Part shown: positions 42,334 to 51,407 of the stretch, piece by piece
Layout of the letters: every line of letters starts with the position of its first letter
Position numbering within the stretch: the first letter of the stretch is position 1
Source: Paenibacillus hamazuiensis
GTDB lineage: Bacteria > Bacillota > Bacilli > Paenibacillales > NBRC-103111
Direction of reading: 5' to 3'
NCBI RefSeq assembly: GCF_023276405.1
Contig: NZ_JALRMO010000001.1
Span: 7,727,501-7,791,500 of the forward strand
Length of the DNA stretch: 64,000 nucleotides
Position numbers and translations under genes: made by a program
Notes under the pieces: generated by a model
What the model was told of the DNA's origin: nothing
Database searches by the model: none
What the model saw: only the letters and a program-made list of their open reading frames with translations

Positions 42334-43665
42334 ATGAAAAAAATGAAATGGATCGCCGTGTGTGCCGGCATATCCCTTCTGGCCGCAGGATGCTCCGCCA
42401 AACCGGAGGCTCAGCCGCAGCCAGCCGCCAAACCGTCCGACAATGCAGCGCCTGTCGAAATCACGTATTTGGCCAACTCCAGCTGGGAAAAGCCGATTAA
42501 AAAAGTGGTCGATGCGTTCGAAAAGGAAAATCCGAACATCAAGGTGAATCTGCAGCTCAGCCCGACGACCAAGCTGACCGAGACGATCGAAATCAAGCTG
42601 GCGTCCAAAGCCCAGGATCTGGACGTCATCTCCGTCGACGTGCCTTTGACGATGGGTTATGCGCTGAAAGGTTATCTCGAACCGCTCGACGCTTTGCTCG
42701 GAGCCGATGCGAAGTCGAAATGGATTCCTTCGGCGACGGAAGCCGGATCTTATCAGGGGCAGCTCATGGCCGCCCCGATGAACTCCTCGAGCGTCGTTTT
42801 GTTTTACAACAAGGATTTGCTGCAAAAAGCCGGCGTTGCGTTCCCGTCCGACCAGATCAATTACCGGATGACATGGGAGAACGTGGTGGAGGTAGCCAAA
42901 AAGCTGTCCGCGGATACGAACGGGGACGGCCAAAACGACGTGTTCGGCTTCAGCTTCGATCAGGTCGGAAAAGCTTACCAGCTGCTGGCACTCGCGCAGA
43001 GCAAAAACGCCAAGCCGCTGAGCGATGACGGCCTGACCGCCAAAGGATACACGAACTCGCCGGAAATGGTAAACGCCTTCCAGTTCTACTCCGACCTGTT
43101 CAACAAATGGAAGATCAGTCCGAAAATCAAACGCGAGGAAGCGCTCGATTACTTCATTTCCGGCAAAGTGGCGCTGTTCCTCGCCTCCACTCAAAACATG
43201 CCGAGAATCAAGGATGCCGGCATGAACTTCGGGATCGCCCCGCACCCTTATTTTGAAGGCGGGAAAATCGTGACCCCGACCGGAAGCTGGCACGTGGGCA
43301 TTTCGAAATATTCGACGAAAAAGGAAGCGGCCGCCAAGTTCGTCCAGTTTTTGACGCTCGGCAAAGGCTCGAAAATCTGGTTCGACGAAAACGGTGCGCT
43401 CCCGGCCAGCAAGGAGCTGCTCGATCAAATCGACAAAGATTCGAAGTATCAGGAGTTTCCGAACAACATCATGAAGCTGGCGGCAAGCGAAGCGCGGGAA
43501 ACGGCGGCTCCGCGCCCGAAAACGCCGGGTTACCTGGAATGGGAAAACAACGTCAACAAAGCGTTCGAGGATATCAAAAACGGCTCCGACCCGAAAAAGG
43601 CGCTCGACGATGCCGCAGCTTTGATCGACAATCAGCTGAAGAAATACCAGTCCGTCGTCAAATAA
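42334..43665 (+). CDS. CUT1 ABC importer binding lipoprotein (putative nucleoside/riboside binder)
   Basis: 443 residues. Lipobox L-L-A-A-G-C with Cys20 follows a short signal peptide, then a Pro/Ala linker and a family-1 extracellular solute-binding domain (VVDAFEKENPNIKVNLQL, GYLEPLDALL, FYNKDLLQKAGV, FFSGKVALF-like YFISGKVALFLAST). ATG 42334 has AGGGGGAACCTTCCG. The family normally binds mono- or oligosaccharides and glycerophosphodiesters; the flanking hydrolase and ribokinase suggest a riboside ligand, which is inference. Confidence 0.88.
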   Translation: MKKMKWIAVCAGISLLAAGCSAKPEAQPQPAAKPSDNAAPVEITYLANSSWEKPIKKVVDAFEKENPNIKVNLQLSPTTKLTETIEIKLASKAQDLDVISVDVPLTMGYALKGYLEPLDALLGADAKSKWIPSATEAGSYQGQLMAAPMNSSSVVLFYNKDLLQKAGVAFPSDQINYRMTWENVVEVAKKLSADTNGDGQNDVFGFSFDQVGKAYQLLALAQSKNAKPLSDDGLTAKGYTNSPEMVNAFQFYSDLFNKWKISPKIKREEALDYFISGKVALFLASTQNMPRIKDAGMNFGIAPHPYFEGGKIVTPTGSWHVGISKYSTKKEAAAKFVQFLTLGKGSKIWFDENGALPASKELLDQIDKDSKYQEFPNNIMKLAASEARETAAPRPKTPGYLEWENNVNKAFEDIKNGSDPKKALDDAAALIDNQLKKYQSVVK

Positions 43666-43676
43666 ACAAGTGGATA

Positions 43677-43712
43677 AGGATGGGGAATCCATGTTTCCCA
43701 TCCTCTCTTTTT
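43677..43712 (+). terminator. Intra-operon terminator/attenuator after the binding-protein gene
   Basis: AGGATGGGGAA (43677-43687) pairs with TTTCCCATCCT (43694-43704) with one G-T pair; CTCTTTTT follows. Placed between binding-protein and permease genes, it would make the binding protein more abundant than the permeases. Confidence 0.8.
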
Positions 43713-43742
43713 AAGATCCCAGAATTGAAGGGGTAAGCTGTC

Positions 43743-44603
43743 ATGAAAAAAGAAACCATTGCGCCGTATCTGTTTTTGCTTCCGGCTATTGTAGGGCTCG
43801 GCATGTTCAAATTGTATCCCGTTTTGAGCGGGCTTCGGCAAAGCTTTTACGCGCCGGCCTTCTTGCAGGCAAGCGAAACGTTTATCGGCTTGAAAAACTA
43901 TATATCGCTTTTCACCGACCCGGTATTTTGGAGCTCGCTGAAAATTTCCCTGCTGTTCAATTTGTTCGTGAATCCGATTCAAATTTTTCTCGCCTTTATG
44001 CTGGCGCTTTTGCTGAATTCGAAATTGAAGCATATCGGCATTTTCCGAGGCATCCATTTCGTTCCGGTCGCCGTGTCGATTCCGACGGCATGTATATTGT
44101 GGAACATCATGCTGAGCCCGGAGCAGGGCGTGGTCAACTCGGTGCTGGTCGGACTGGGCCTGGAGCCGCAGCCTTTCCTGACCGGCAGCAAGCAGGCGCT
44201 CGCCTCCATTATCGGCATCGCCACGTGGAAAGGCGTAGGGTATTGGGCGATATTTTTGCTCGCCGGACTGCAGGAGGTGCCGGAATCGCTTTACGAAGCG
44301 TCGTCCATGGACGGCGCGTCCCGCTTCGAGCAGTTTAAGCAGGTCACCTTTCCGATGATGAAACGCTCGCTGACGTTTGTCGCGGTATCGGTAACCGTTT
44401 CCAACTTTTTGCTGTTCTCGCCGATGTACATTTTGACGCAGGGCGGACCGGAGCACAGCACGAACGTGCTGATGCTGGAAAGCTATAACAGCGCCTTCCT
44501 GTACTCGGATACGGGCAGAGCGTCGGCGATTGTGATCATTTTGCTGCTGATGACTTTATGCATCGTTGCTTTGCAGTTCAAATTCCTCAAGGCCAAACAT
44601 TAG
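43743..44603 (+). CDS. CUT1 ABC importer permease (MalF/UgpA type)
   Basis: 286 residues with six membrane helices; EAA loop YEASSMDGASRFEQFKQVTFP near residues 180-205. It forms the translocation channel with the next gene product. ATG 43743 follows GAAGGGGTAAGCTGTC. The next start lies 13 bp after its stop. Confidence 0.88.
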   Translation: MKKETIAPYLFLLPAIVGLGMFKLYPVLSGLRQSFYAPAFLQASETFIGLKNYISLFTDPVFWSSLKISLLFNLFVNPIQIFLAFMLALLLNSKLKHIGIFRGIHFVPVAVSIPTACILWNIMLSPEQGVVNSVLVGLGLEPQPFLTGSKQALASIIGIATWKGVGYWAIFLLAGLQEVPESLYEASSMDGASRFEQFKQVTFPMMKRSLTFVAVSVTVSNFLLFSPMYILTQGGPEHSTNVLMLESYNSAFLYSDTGRASAIVIILLLMTLCIVALQFKFLKAKH

Positions 44604-44616
44604 AAAAGGTGAGCTT

Positions 44617-45456
44617 ATGAACCGTAAAAAAGGCTCTGTACCGCTGCTGTATGTCATTCATACGATCCTGGGGCTGATCGTGCTGCTGCCCCTGGCGTTT
44701 GCGCTCGTTTCGTCGCTGCGTCCGCTGGACGACATTTTCCGCTATATGTCCCCGGTTTCCTGGAAAACGTTCGTCCCCGTGCATATCACGATGGATGCGT
44801 ATGTCTCGCTTTTTGTGGAAAGAGGTTTTGGCAGAATCTTCTTCAACACGTTTTACGTTTCTTTCGTTACCGTCCTGTTCGGGCTGATCATCGCTTCCAT
44901 GGCTGCTTTTGCTTTTGTGTATTTCGAATTCAAGGGCCGGTCGCTGCTGTTTTTTCTCGTGCTGCTGACGTTCATGATTCCGTTCGAGGTCATCGCGATT
45001 CCTCTGTACAGCCTCGTCGATCAATTGGGCTGGATCGATACGTATTCCGGCATCATCGTTCCGGGTCTGGCCAATGGCCTCGTCATTTTCCTGTACCGGC
45101 AGTTTTTCCTCGACCTGCCGAAAGCGCTGATCGAATCGGCGCGGATCGACGGAGCGTCCTGGTCCAGAATTTATGCGGGCATCATTATGCCGCTCTGCAA
45201 ACCCGTCACGGTAAGCGCCGGCCTGCTTATTTTTATCCACCAATGGGAATCGTTCATGTGGCCACTCATTGCAACCCGGTCCAAAGATTACAAGGTGATC
45301 CAGGTGGCGCTCAGCGATTTTATTACGGAATTCGCCACTTACTGGAATGAAATGTTCGCCGGAGCGATGATTGCGGTGATCATCCCGGTCATCGTGCTGC
45401 TTCCGCTGCAGCGTTATTTTGTAAACGGCATAGCGAATACAGGATCAAAGGAGTAA
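44617..45456 (+). CDS. CUT1 ABC importer permease (MalG/UgpE type)
   Basis: 279 residues, six membrane helices, EAA loop ESARIDGASWSRIYAGIIMP near residues 165-195, and a C-terminal RYFVNGIANTGSKE typical of MalG-type subunits. ATG 44617 has AAAAGGTGAGCTT. The frame opens earlier at 44566 inside the preceding gene without a binding site. Confidence 0.88.
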   Translation: MNRKKGSVPLLYVIHTILGLIVLLPLAFALVSSLRPLDDIFRYMSPVSWKTFVPVHITMDAYVSLFVERGFGRIFFNTFYVSFVTVLFGLIIASMAAFAFVYFEFKGRSLLFFLVLLTFMIPFEVIAIPLYSLVDQLGWIDTYSGIIVPGLANGLVIFLYRQFFLDLPKALIESARIDGASWSRIYAGIIMPLCKPVTVSAGLLIFIHQWESFMWPLIATRSKDYKVIQVALSDFITEFATYWNEMFAGAMIAVIIPVIVLLPLQRYFVNGIANTGSKE

Positions 45457-45460
45457 GGAG

Positions 45461-46414
45461 GTGTTTCCTATCGGTAAGATCGTTGTTGTGGGCAGCATCA
45501 ATATGGATTTCGTGTATTACGTGCGAAATCATCCGCTTCCGGGAGAGACGATTTCAAGCGATAAGGCGGAGCTGAAATCCGGCGGCAAAGGAGCCAATCA
45601 GGCGGTTGCCGCAGCGCTGGCCGGAGGAAACGTCACCTTGTTCGGAGCTGTGGGGAACGATCCGTTCGGTCGCGACATCGTAGACGGACTTGGACAGTAT
45701 GGCGTAAACACCGAGAAGATTGTACGGAAGGAAACGACGACGGGAACCGCGTTTATCACCGTCAACGATGCAGGGGAAAACACGATCGTTATCGGCGAAG
45801 GGGCAAATGGCCGCTTATCCGTAGAGGATCTGGCCGATCTGCCGGGACTGCTCGATCCGGCCTCCGTGCTGCTTTTGCAGAACGAAATTCCGTGGAGCTG
45901 CGCGGAGTATGCGATTGAGGCGGCCCGCAAACAGGGCGGCAAGGTTTATTTGAATCCGGCTCCGGCTGCATCGGTCCCGAAGGACATTTTTCCGCAAATC
46001 GATGTGCTGGTATTAAATGAAACCGAAGTGGAATTTTTCACGGGCATCCGGTTTGACGACGATTTTTCGCGGGTGCATCAAGCTGCCGATCATCTCCTTC
46101 AGGCGGGCGTCAAAGAGGTCGTCGTTACGCTGGGGGATAAAGGTTCATTTTATATGAACAGGCAGGGCAAGGTCATTTACACTTCGGCCTGCCGGGTCAA
46201 TGCCGTCGATACGACGGCCGCAGGGGATACGTTTATCGGCACCTTTATCGTAGAGCGGCAGCGTTTGTCGCCGCTTAAGGAATGCCTGCTCAGAGCAGGC
46301 GCGGCGTCGGCGATTGCTGTATCGCGGGCAGGCGCCCAGGAATCGATCCCGCGCGCGGATGAGGTTGCCTTGTTTATGAAGCAGCTGAACATCGAACGTC
46401 AGCCGGAGGACTGA
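45461..46414 (+). CDS. rbsK: Ribokinase (PfkB family)
   Basis: 317 residues. PfkB signatures: SINMDFVYYV, GGKGANQAVAAALAG, and the C-terminal DTTAAGDTFIG with catalytic Asp256. It phosphorylates ribose to ribose 5-phosphate with ATP. GTG 45461 lies 7 bp after AAAGGAG (45447-45453); a second AAGGAG abuts the start, so initiation could also occur at a non-standard codon slightly downstream. It completes the pathway begun by the nucleoside hydrolase in the same operon. Confidence 0.9.
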   Translation: MFPIGKIVVVGSINMDFVYYVRNHPLPGETISSDKAELKSGGKGANQAVAAALAGGNVTLFGAVGNDPFGRDIVDGLGQYGVNTEKIVRKETTTGTAFITVNDAGENTIVIGEGANGRLSVEDLADLPGLLDPASVLLLQNEIPWSCAEYAIEAARKQGGKVYLNPAPAASVPKDIFPQIDVLVLNETEVEFFTGIRFDDDFSRVHQAADHLLQAGVKEVVVTLGDKGSFYMNRQGKVIYTSACRVNAVDTTAAGDTFIGTFIVERQRLSPLKECLLRAGAASAIAVSRAGAQESIPRADEVALFMKQLNIERQPED

Positions 46415-46509
46415 AGCGGGCTTGCCCGCCCTCACCGGACCTATGGACAAAATGCGCTTGTCCCTTTACGATGGATATACTTGCCGGAACGAGAGGGGAC
46501 TTGCTTTGT

Positions 46510-47961
46510 ATGAGGTTTTGGGGGACGAAGACGATGGCTTCCGTTGCCGTGGCGCTGACGCTAACGCTCGGGGCGGGCGGTGCGGCGCACGCGGCCTCAT
46601 CGGTATCTTATGAAACATCCACAGTAACTTATAACGGGAAAAAGTTTACGGTGCAGTGGGCCGCGGCCGACCTGAAGGACCCTTATCTGCGGGTCATGCC
46701 GGTGGTGGCTGAGGCCGGGATCGGCCATGTGGAAAGCTTCGCCGATATGATGGAGCGAACCGGCGCCGCTGCCGGCGTAAACGGGACGTTTTTCGACGCG
46801 TACGAGCCGGATGAAACGAAGCGGTACCCGAACGGACTTATGCTGGGCGAAGGTCATCCCGTGCGAACGGGAGACAACCAATCGCTCGCCGTAGGTGCGG
46901 ACAAGGCGCCCTTCGTGCACAAGCTCAAGGTGCAGGTAAGCGTCAAGGTGAAGCATAATCAAGCGGTGTACGCGTTCGAGCCGTGGGGAGTCAATACGTA
47001 TTACGGCGATGAGACGGAAGGCCAGGTCGTCGTTTACACGCGGGAGTTCGGAGATACGATCACGTTTACGAATGCGAAGAAAGCGGTGGTCGAGAACGGC
47101 CGCATTACGGCGCTCACGGAGGATGAAGCGGCGGTTCCCGAGGAAGGTTATGTGATCGTAGTCGGTCATACGCCCGGCAATGACACCTATTTGCTGCCCA
47201 ACCTTCACGTCGGGGATGAGGTGACGCTGGAGACGGCGGTCCATGATACGGATCTCGGGACGACCGGCGGCATAGCAGACTACGAGGCGGCGATCGGCGT
47301 CGGGCCGAAGCTGCTTACGGAAGGCGCCGTCGACGTCGATTTTGCCCGCGACGGCTTCGACGATCCGAAAATCACGCAGACGGCGAACGTGCGAAGCTTC
47401 ACCGGTGTGGACGGCGAGGGCCGGCTCGTTATGGGCACCGTCTCTTCCGCCACGGTGGAGGAGATGGCGCATGTGCTGGCGGAGCTGGGTTTCGTTCAAG
47501 CGATGAACATGGACGGCGGAGCCAGCTCCGGTTTGTATGTTGACGGGGCGATAAAACGCGCGCCGGGCCGGCTGCTGAGCAACGCGCTGATCGTCAAGCG
47601 TTACGACCGGCCGCAGGTGCAGGTCGCGGTGAACGGGCAGCTGATCGCCGGGATGCGCGGGTTTGTGACGGAAAGCGGCGTGACGATGGTGCCGTTTCGC
47701 GGCATTTTCGAGCGGATCGGCGCGGAATTCCGCTGGGACGGCGATGCCCGCGTGCTGACCGCGAAGCGCGGAGCGGTGGAGCTGACGCTGCGTCCGGATG
47801 CGGCGCAGGCGACGGTCGGCGGCCGCAGCGTTCCGCTCGACGCGGCGGCGGTGATCGTGGACGGGCACATGTACATCCCGCTCCGCTTCGTCGCAGAGAC
47901 GCTGGGAGCCGCCGTCACGTGGGACCAGGCGCTGTACCGCGCTTCGCTGCAGCTGAAGTAG
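46510..47961 (+). CDS. Secreted phosphodiester-glycosidase-like protein with copper-amine-oxidase-N domain
   Basis: 483 residues. The signal peptide ends near A-H-A|A-S (about residue 28). Residues about 55-375 fit the NAGPA/exopolysaccharide-biosynthesis-type phosphodiester glycosidase domain (AAGVNGTFFDAYE, GGIADYEAAIGVGP, MNMDGGASSGLYVDG, RLLSNALIV). Residues about 390-483 are a copper-amine-oxidase-like N-terminal domain (VPFRGIFERIGAEFRWD, YIPLRFVAETLGAAVTWD), a common wall-associated module in Paenibacillus. The domain in its founding member uncovers mannose 6-phosphate by removing GlcNAc; the bacterial substrate is unknown but likely a wall polymer. ATG 46510 follows GAGAGGGGA. Confidence 0.85.
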   Translation: MRFWGTKTMASVAVALTLTLGAGGAAHAASSVSYETSTVTYNGKKFTVQWAAADLKDPYLRVMPVVAEAGIGHVESFADMMERTGAAAGVNGTFFDAYEPDETKRYPNGLMLGEGHPVRTGDNQSLAVGADKAPFVHKLKVQVSVKVKHNQAVYAFEPWGVNTYYGDETEGQVVVYTREFGDTITFTNAKKAVVENGRITALTEDEAAVPEEGYVIVVGHTPGNDTYLLPNLHVGDEVTLETAVHDTDLGTTGGIADYEAAIGVGPKLLTEGAVDVDFARDGFDDPKITQTANVRSFTGVDGEGRLVMGTVSSATVEEMAHVLAELGFVQAMNMDGGASSGLYVDGAIKRAPGRLLSNALIVKRYDRPQVQVAVNGQLIAGMRGFVTESGVTMVPFRGIFERIGAEFRWDGDARVLTAKRGAVELTLRPDAAQATVGGRSVPLDAAAVIVDGHMYIPLRFVAETLGAAVTWDQALYRASLQLK

Positions 47962-48041
47962 CGCGAGGTGCTTGACGGACGCGCAGCTGCGGCAAAACCA
48001 AAAAGCCGCTCTCTGGTGACAAGGGGGCGGCCGGATTGTTG

Positions 48042-48074
48042 ACAAAGCCCCGGTTTTCGGGGCTTTGTTTTATA
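48042..48074 (+). terminator. Rho-independent terminator
   Basis: ACAAAGCCCCG (48042-48052) pairs perfectly with CGGGGCTTTGT (48058-48068) around GTTTT; TTTTAT follows. Confidence 0.92.
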
Positions 48075-48212
48075 GTGCATGACTTGGCGGTGCAGGTCCT
48101 CGCCGTAAAAAACCGTGATCGGTAAGCTGCATTCGGAATATGGTAGCTGAAAAGGAGAATACACCAGTTTTGAGGGGCCCTTGATGGTATGGCGTCCGGT
48201 ATACGGGCAGGC

Positions 48213-48395
48213 TAACGGTTGCTGATGAGCTTATTTGGCTCAAAAACGTCATTTCTAAATCGTAACGGTTGTGGCTGAGCTTATTTCACATCTTGTATCC
48301 CTCAAAACGATAAAAGTTCACAAATAACCGCTCTGGCAACCGTTACCGTTCCAAGATCGCCCATTTGGCTTCAATAAGCTCACCTGCAACCGTTA
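48213..48395. repeat. 183-bp intergenic element with four repeat arms
   Basis: A 24-bp repeat (TAACGGTTG, variable centre, GAGCTTATTT) occurs forward at 48213 and 48263, and inverted at 48322-48345 and 48372-48395. Start-to-start distance is exactly 50 bp in both pairs, with 26-bp spacers. The element can fold as one long nested hairpin with a 35-base loop region. The rest of the 627-bp gap (47962-48588) holds only the terminator at 48042 and no visible gene. Confidence 0.88.
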
Positions 48396-48553
48396 CACCA
48401 TCCGCATGAGCCGTAACCGACTTTCGGGTGTTATAGTTAGAAAGATTAGACTGTTAGTTCCATGCATGTCGGTCAGAATAACGTTAAAAATAAGTCGTCT
48501 TTGGGGCAGGTAATTGAACCGTGATGATGTATCCTTAGGCTGGAGGGGTCATC

Positions 48554-48592
48554 ATGAGAAGTCCAAGAAAGCGATCGGCAATCGCGGTATGA
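48554..48592 (+). CDS. Possible 12-residue leader peptide overlapping the MFS start
   Basis: ATG 48554 has the best local ribosome binding site (GGAGGGG at 48542-48548) and encodes MRSPRKRSAIAV, then TGA at 48590-48592, overlapping the ATG (48589) of the MFS gene as ATGA. It may couple translation to the MFS gene. The alternative is a one-base sequencing or natural frameshift joining this start to the MFS frame. Confidence 0.4.
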   Translation: MRSPRKRSAIAV

Positions 48593-49767
48593 GAGCAGTA
48601 TTTACTTTATATCTGGTCGGGATAAGCGCCTTGATCAGCGGATTAGCGCAGTTTTTTTATAATCCCATCCTGCCTCAGGTGCAGGAAGAGCTGCATACTT
48701 CCATGTATTGGGTGAATATGACGGTAACGGTTTATACGGTGGCCATGGCGGCCATGCAATTGGTCTTCGGTGCCGTCGCAGATCGAAAAGGCAGAAGATC
48801 GGCACTTCTTGCAGGCATGCTGTTGTTTGTGGGCGCCTCGTTTGGGGCCGCTTACGCAACAAACGTGGCTGCACTTCTTGTTTTCCGGGCTATACAAGGT
48901 ATGGGAGCGGCTGCGATTCCGGTTGTCGCCGCCGCGGTGATCTCCGATTTGTTTCAAGGCAGCGAGCGGACGAAAGCGATGGGAACGTACCAGTTCATCT
49001 TGGCATTATCGCCGGCAATCGGTCCGATGATTGGCGGCATCTTGGGAGCCCGGTTCGGACATTACGGCGTTTTTTTGTTTCTTGCCTTTGTCAGTGCTGC
49101 TGCTTGGTTCGCCAACTTGTTATGGCTTAAGGAGAGCAGGCCCGCTCATTCTATGCCGCTCAAAATGAATATGGGATCATTTCGATTATTTCTGTTAAAC
49201 GGCAAATGCGCAGCGGTCATGGTAATCGACATGACGCAAGCACTTGCATCTACGGTGGTGCTTGTGTTCATCCCTACCATTTTTCACGACTATTTTTCGC
49301 TTCGGCCCGAAACGACCGGGGTATCGTTTTTGCTCATGTCACTGACTTTTATGGTATTTACCAAACTATCGGCAGCTATGGCAAACGCTTGGGGGATCGA
49401 AAAAAGCTTTATTCTGGGCTGCTGGTTTAACGTGCTTTCCCTGATCCTTTTTGCGGTATTTGTGAAGGTTTCAGTGCTTGCGGCGTTCGTATTGTTTTGT
49501 TTCTTCGGCGCCAGCTACGGTATAGCCATGCCTCCGCCGCTTTCGATATTGGCCGAGATGTTCCGTGAGGAGCGCGCTACGGCCATCGCGATGTACAATT
49601 TATGCCGATTTATAGGCATGGCTCTCGGTCCGATGATCGGATCGCTTTTGTTTTTAACTCATTCCGCCATGCTGCTCTTTGGTATGATTGCGGTGATTTA
49701 TGGGGGAGGCACGGCATTATGCCAATATCTTCTTATGAATACAAGTCGATGCGCCAGGGATTATTAG
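48589..49767 (+). CDS. MFS transporter, 12-TM DHA1-like
   Basis: 392 residues if started at ATG 48589, with about 12 membrane helices. Motif A is present (GAVADRKGRRSALLAG) and the fifth helix carries an antiporter-type motif C pattern (SPAIGPMIGGILGA). This suggests proton-coupled export of a drug or metabolite. The frame is open back to TTG 48514, which has no binding site. The gene is followed 18 bp later by a response regulator gene, so the two probably form one unit. Confidence 0.8.
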   Translation: MRAVFTLYLVGISALISGLAQFFYNPILPQVQEELHTSMYWVNMTVTVYTVAMAAMQLVFGAVADRKGRRSALLAGMLLFVGASFGAAYATNVAALLVFRAIQGMGAAAIPVVAAAVISDLFQGSERTKAMGTYQFILALSPAIGPMIGGILGARFGHYGVFLFLAFVSAAAWFANLLWLKESRPAHSMPLKMNMGSFRLFLLNGKCAAVMVIDMTQALASTVVLVFIPTIFHDYFSLRPETTGVSFLLMSLTFMVFTKLSAAMANAWGIEKSFILGCWFNVLSLILFAVFVKVSVLAAFVLFCFFGASYGIAMPPPLSILAEMFREERATAIAMYNLCRFIGMALGPMIGSLLFLTHSAMLLFGMIAVIYGGGTALCQYLLMNTSRCARDY

Positions 49768-49785
49768 AATGATAGGGGGATGGCG

Positions 49786-51390
49786 ATGTACGGATTACTA
49801 ATCGTTGATGATGAAGTTCACGCCGCTCATGGTATCGAATCCGGCATCGATTGGGCAGCGCTTGGGGTATCGGACGTCTATGTGGCTTATAACATCCGGC
49901 AGGCGAAGGAGATGTTCTCTGCCCGTTCCATAGACTTAATGATTTGCGACATCGAGATGCCGCAAGGTAACGGACTTGAATTGTTATCGTGGGTCAAGGA
50001 ACATTATGAGACGACCGAGTGTCTCTTTTTAACATGTCATGCCGATTTTGAATATGCGAAACAAGCACTTCAGCTGGGAAGTTTGGATTATTTATTGAAG
50101 CCGGTAAGATATGCAGATCTTGAAGCCGTTGTCAGCAAAGCGATTCGAAAGATCGAAACCGAACGTGAAGCGAGCAAGTTTACGGAAACATTAAAGCATT
50201 ATTACCAGCTTTGGTCCGAACATCAACCTCTGCTGGTAGAACGTTTCTGGCTGGATCTCATCAACCAAACGGTTTCCTCACAGCCGGAGCATATCGGCGA
50301 AATGATGAGAAAACGCAATATTCCTTATGAGGCTGGAGCCAGATTCATCCCTGTGCTCGTTTCTATCTGCGGATGGAATAAGGATTTGACGGGGCGCGAT
50401 GAAAAAATAATGGAATACGCGCTGCGCAATGCGGCTGAACACAGCCTTGGGCTGGATGGAGTGAAGGGAGGGTGCGTGGTGCAAACGGCGGAAAGAACCA
50501 TTTTTCTGTTCATGCCGGAGGCCCACTTATCGGCTTCACAAAATCGATTGGAGGAAACGTTAAAGGAATACGTAGATTCCTGCAACAAATATTTTTATTG
50601 CGATTTGTCATGTTATGTAGGTGTTCCGACGCCCCTCGCTGCGATTCATGAAGCTGTGGGAGCCTTGCTTCAAATGGACTTGAATAATGTGACCCATTCG
50701 AGGAAAGTGTACCGGTTGAACGAGATCTCGTCCATTCCGAAGCAACTGGCGGCGCCGGATATCGGCCATTGGTTGGAATTGCTGAAACAAGGGGAGAAAG
50801 CGCCTCTGCTTGCCGAAATGGACGGCTATTTTGAGCGGATGCGGCAGGCTCAATGCGACGCTAAACAATTGACGCAGCTGTATCACGATTTTCTGCAAAT
50901 GGTGTACCATGTGCTTCAGCTGAAAGGACTGCAGGCTCATCTGATTTTCGCCGAAGATTCGTCGCCGCGGCAAGCGGCGCACGTAACGCGATCGGTGTCC
51001 CATTTTCAGGAGTGGGTGAAACGAGTCGTTGAAACGGCCATCGACAGCATTCGTTCCGTGGAGGAATCGCATACGGTGATTGACCGGGTGAAACGGTATA
51101 TTGCCGAGCATATCGAGAAGGATTTGTCCCGGGACGACATCGCGGATTACGTATTTTTGAGCCCGGATTACTTATCTCGCATTTTTAAAAAAGAAACAGG
51201 GATGTCCCTGTCCGATTATTTGATCGAGGAGAAGTTTAAATTCGCCCAGCAAATACTGGTTCAATCGGATAAGCCGATCAGCGAAATAGCCGCTTCGATC
51301 GGGTATACGAATTTTTCGCATTTCTCGAAAATGTTTAAGCGTGTAACGGATATGAACCCGCTCGAGTTCCGAAAAAAGCATAGAAGGTAA
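49786..51390 (+). CDS. YesN-type response regulator with AraC output domain
   Basis: 534 residues. Receiver with Asp8-Asp9, phosphoacceptor Asp55 (LMICDIEMPQGNGLELL) and Lys in LLKPVRYADL; a central helical region; a C-terminal AraC domain (LSRDDIADYVFLSPDYLSRIFKKETG and EIAASIGYTNFSHFSKMFK). ATG 49786 fits AGGGGG better than ATG 49780. Its probable partner kinase is encoded 4.7 kb downstream at 56141, on the far side of the importer genes, an unusual split arrangement. Confidence 0.9.
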   Translation: MYGLLIVDDEVHAAHGIESGIDWAALGVSDVYVAYNIRQAKEMFSARSIDLMICDIEMPQGNGLELLSWVKEHYETTECLFLTCHADFEYAKQALQLGSLDYLLKPVRYADLEAVVSKAIRKIETEREASKFTETLKHYYQLWSEHQPLLVERFWLDLINQTVSSQPEHIGEMMRKRNIPYEAGARFIPVLVSICGWNKDLTGRDEKIMEYALRNAAEHSLGLDGVKGGCVVQTAERTIFLFMPEAHLSASQNRLEETLKEYVDSCNKYFYCDLSCYVGVPTPLAAIHEAVGALLQMDLNNVTHSRKVYRLNEISSIPKQLAAPDIGHWLELLKQGEKAPLLAEMDGYFERMRQAQCDAKQLTQLYHDFLQMVYHVLQLKGLQAHLIFAEDSSPRQAAHVTRSVSHFQEWVKRVVETAIDSIRSVEESHTVIDRVKRYIAEHIEKDLSRDDIADYVFLSPDYLSRIFKKETGMSLSDYLIEEKFKFAQQILVQSDKPISEIAASIGYTNFSHFSKMFKRVTDMNPLEFRKKHRR

Positions 51391-51407
51391 TGCCTGAGTT
51401 TTCCCGG

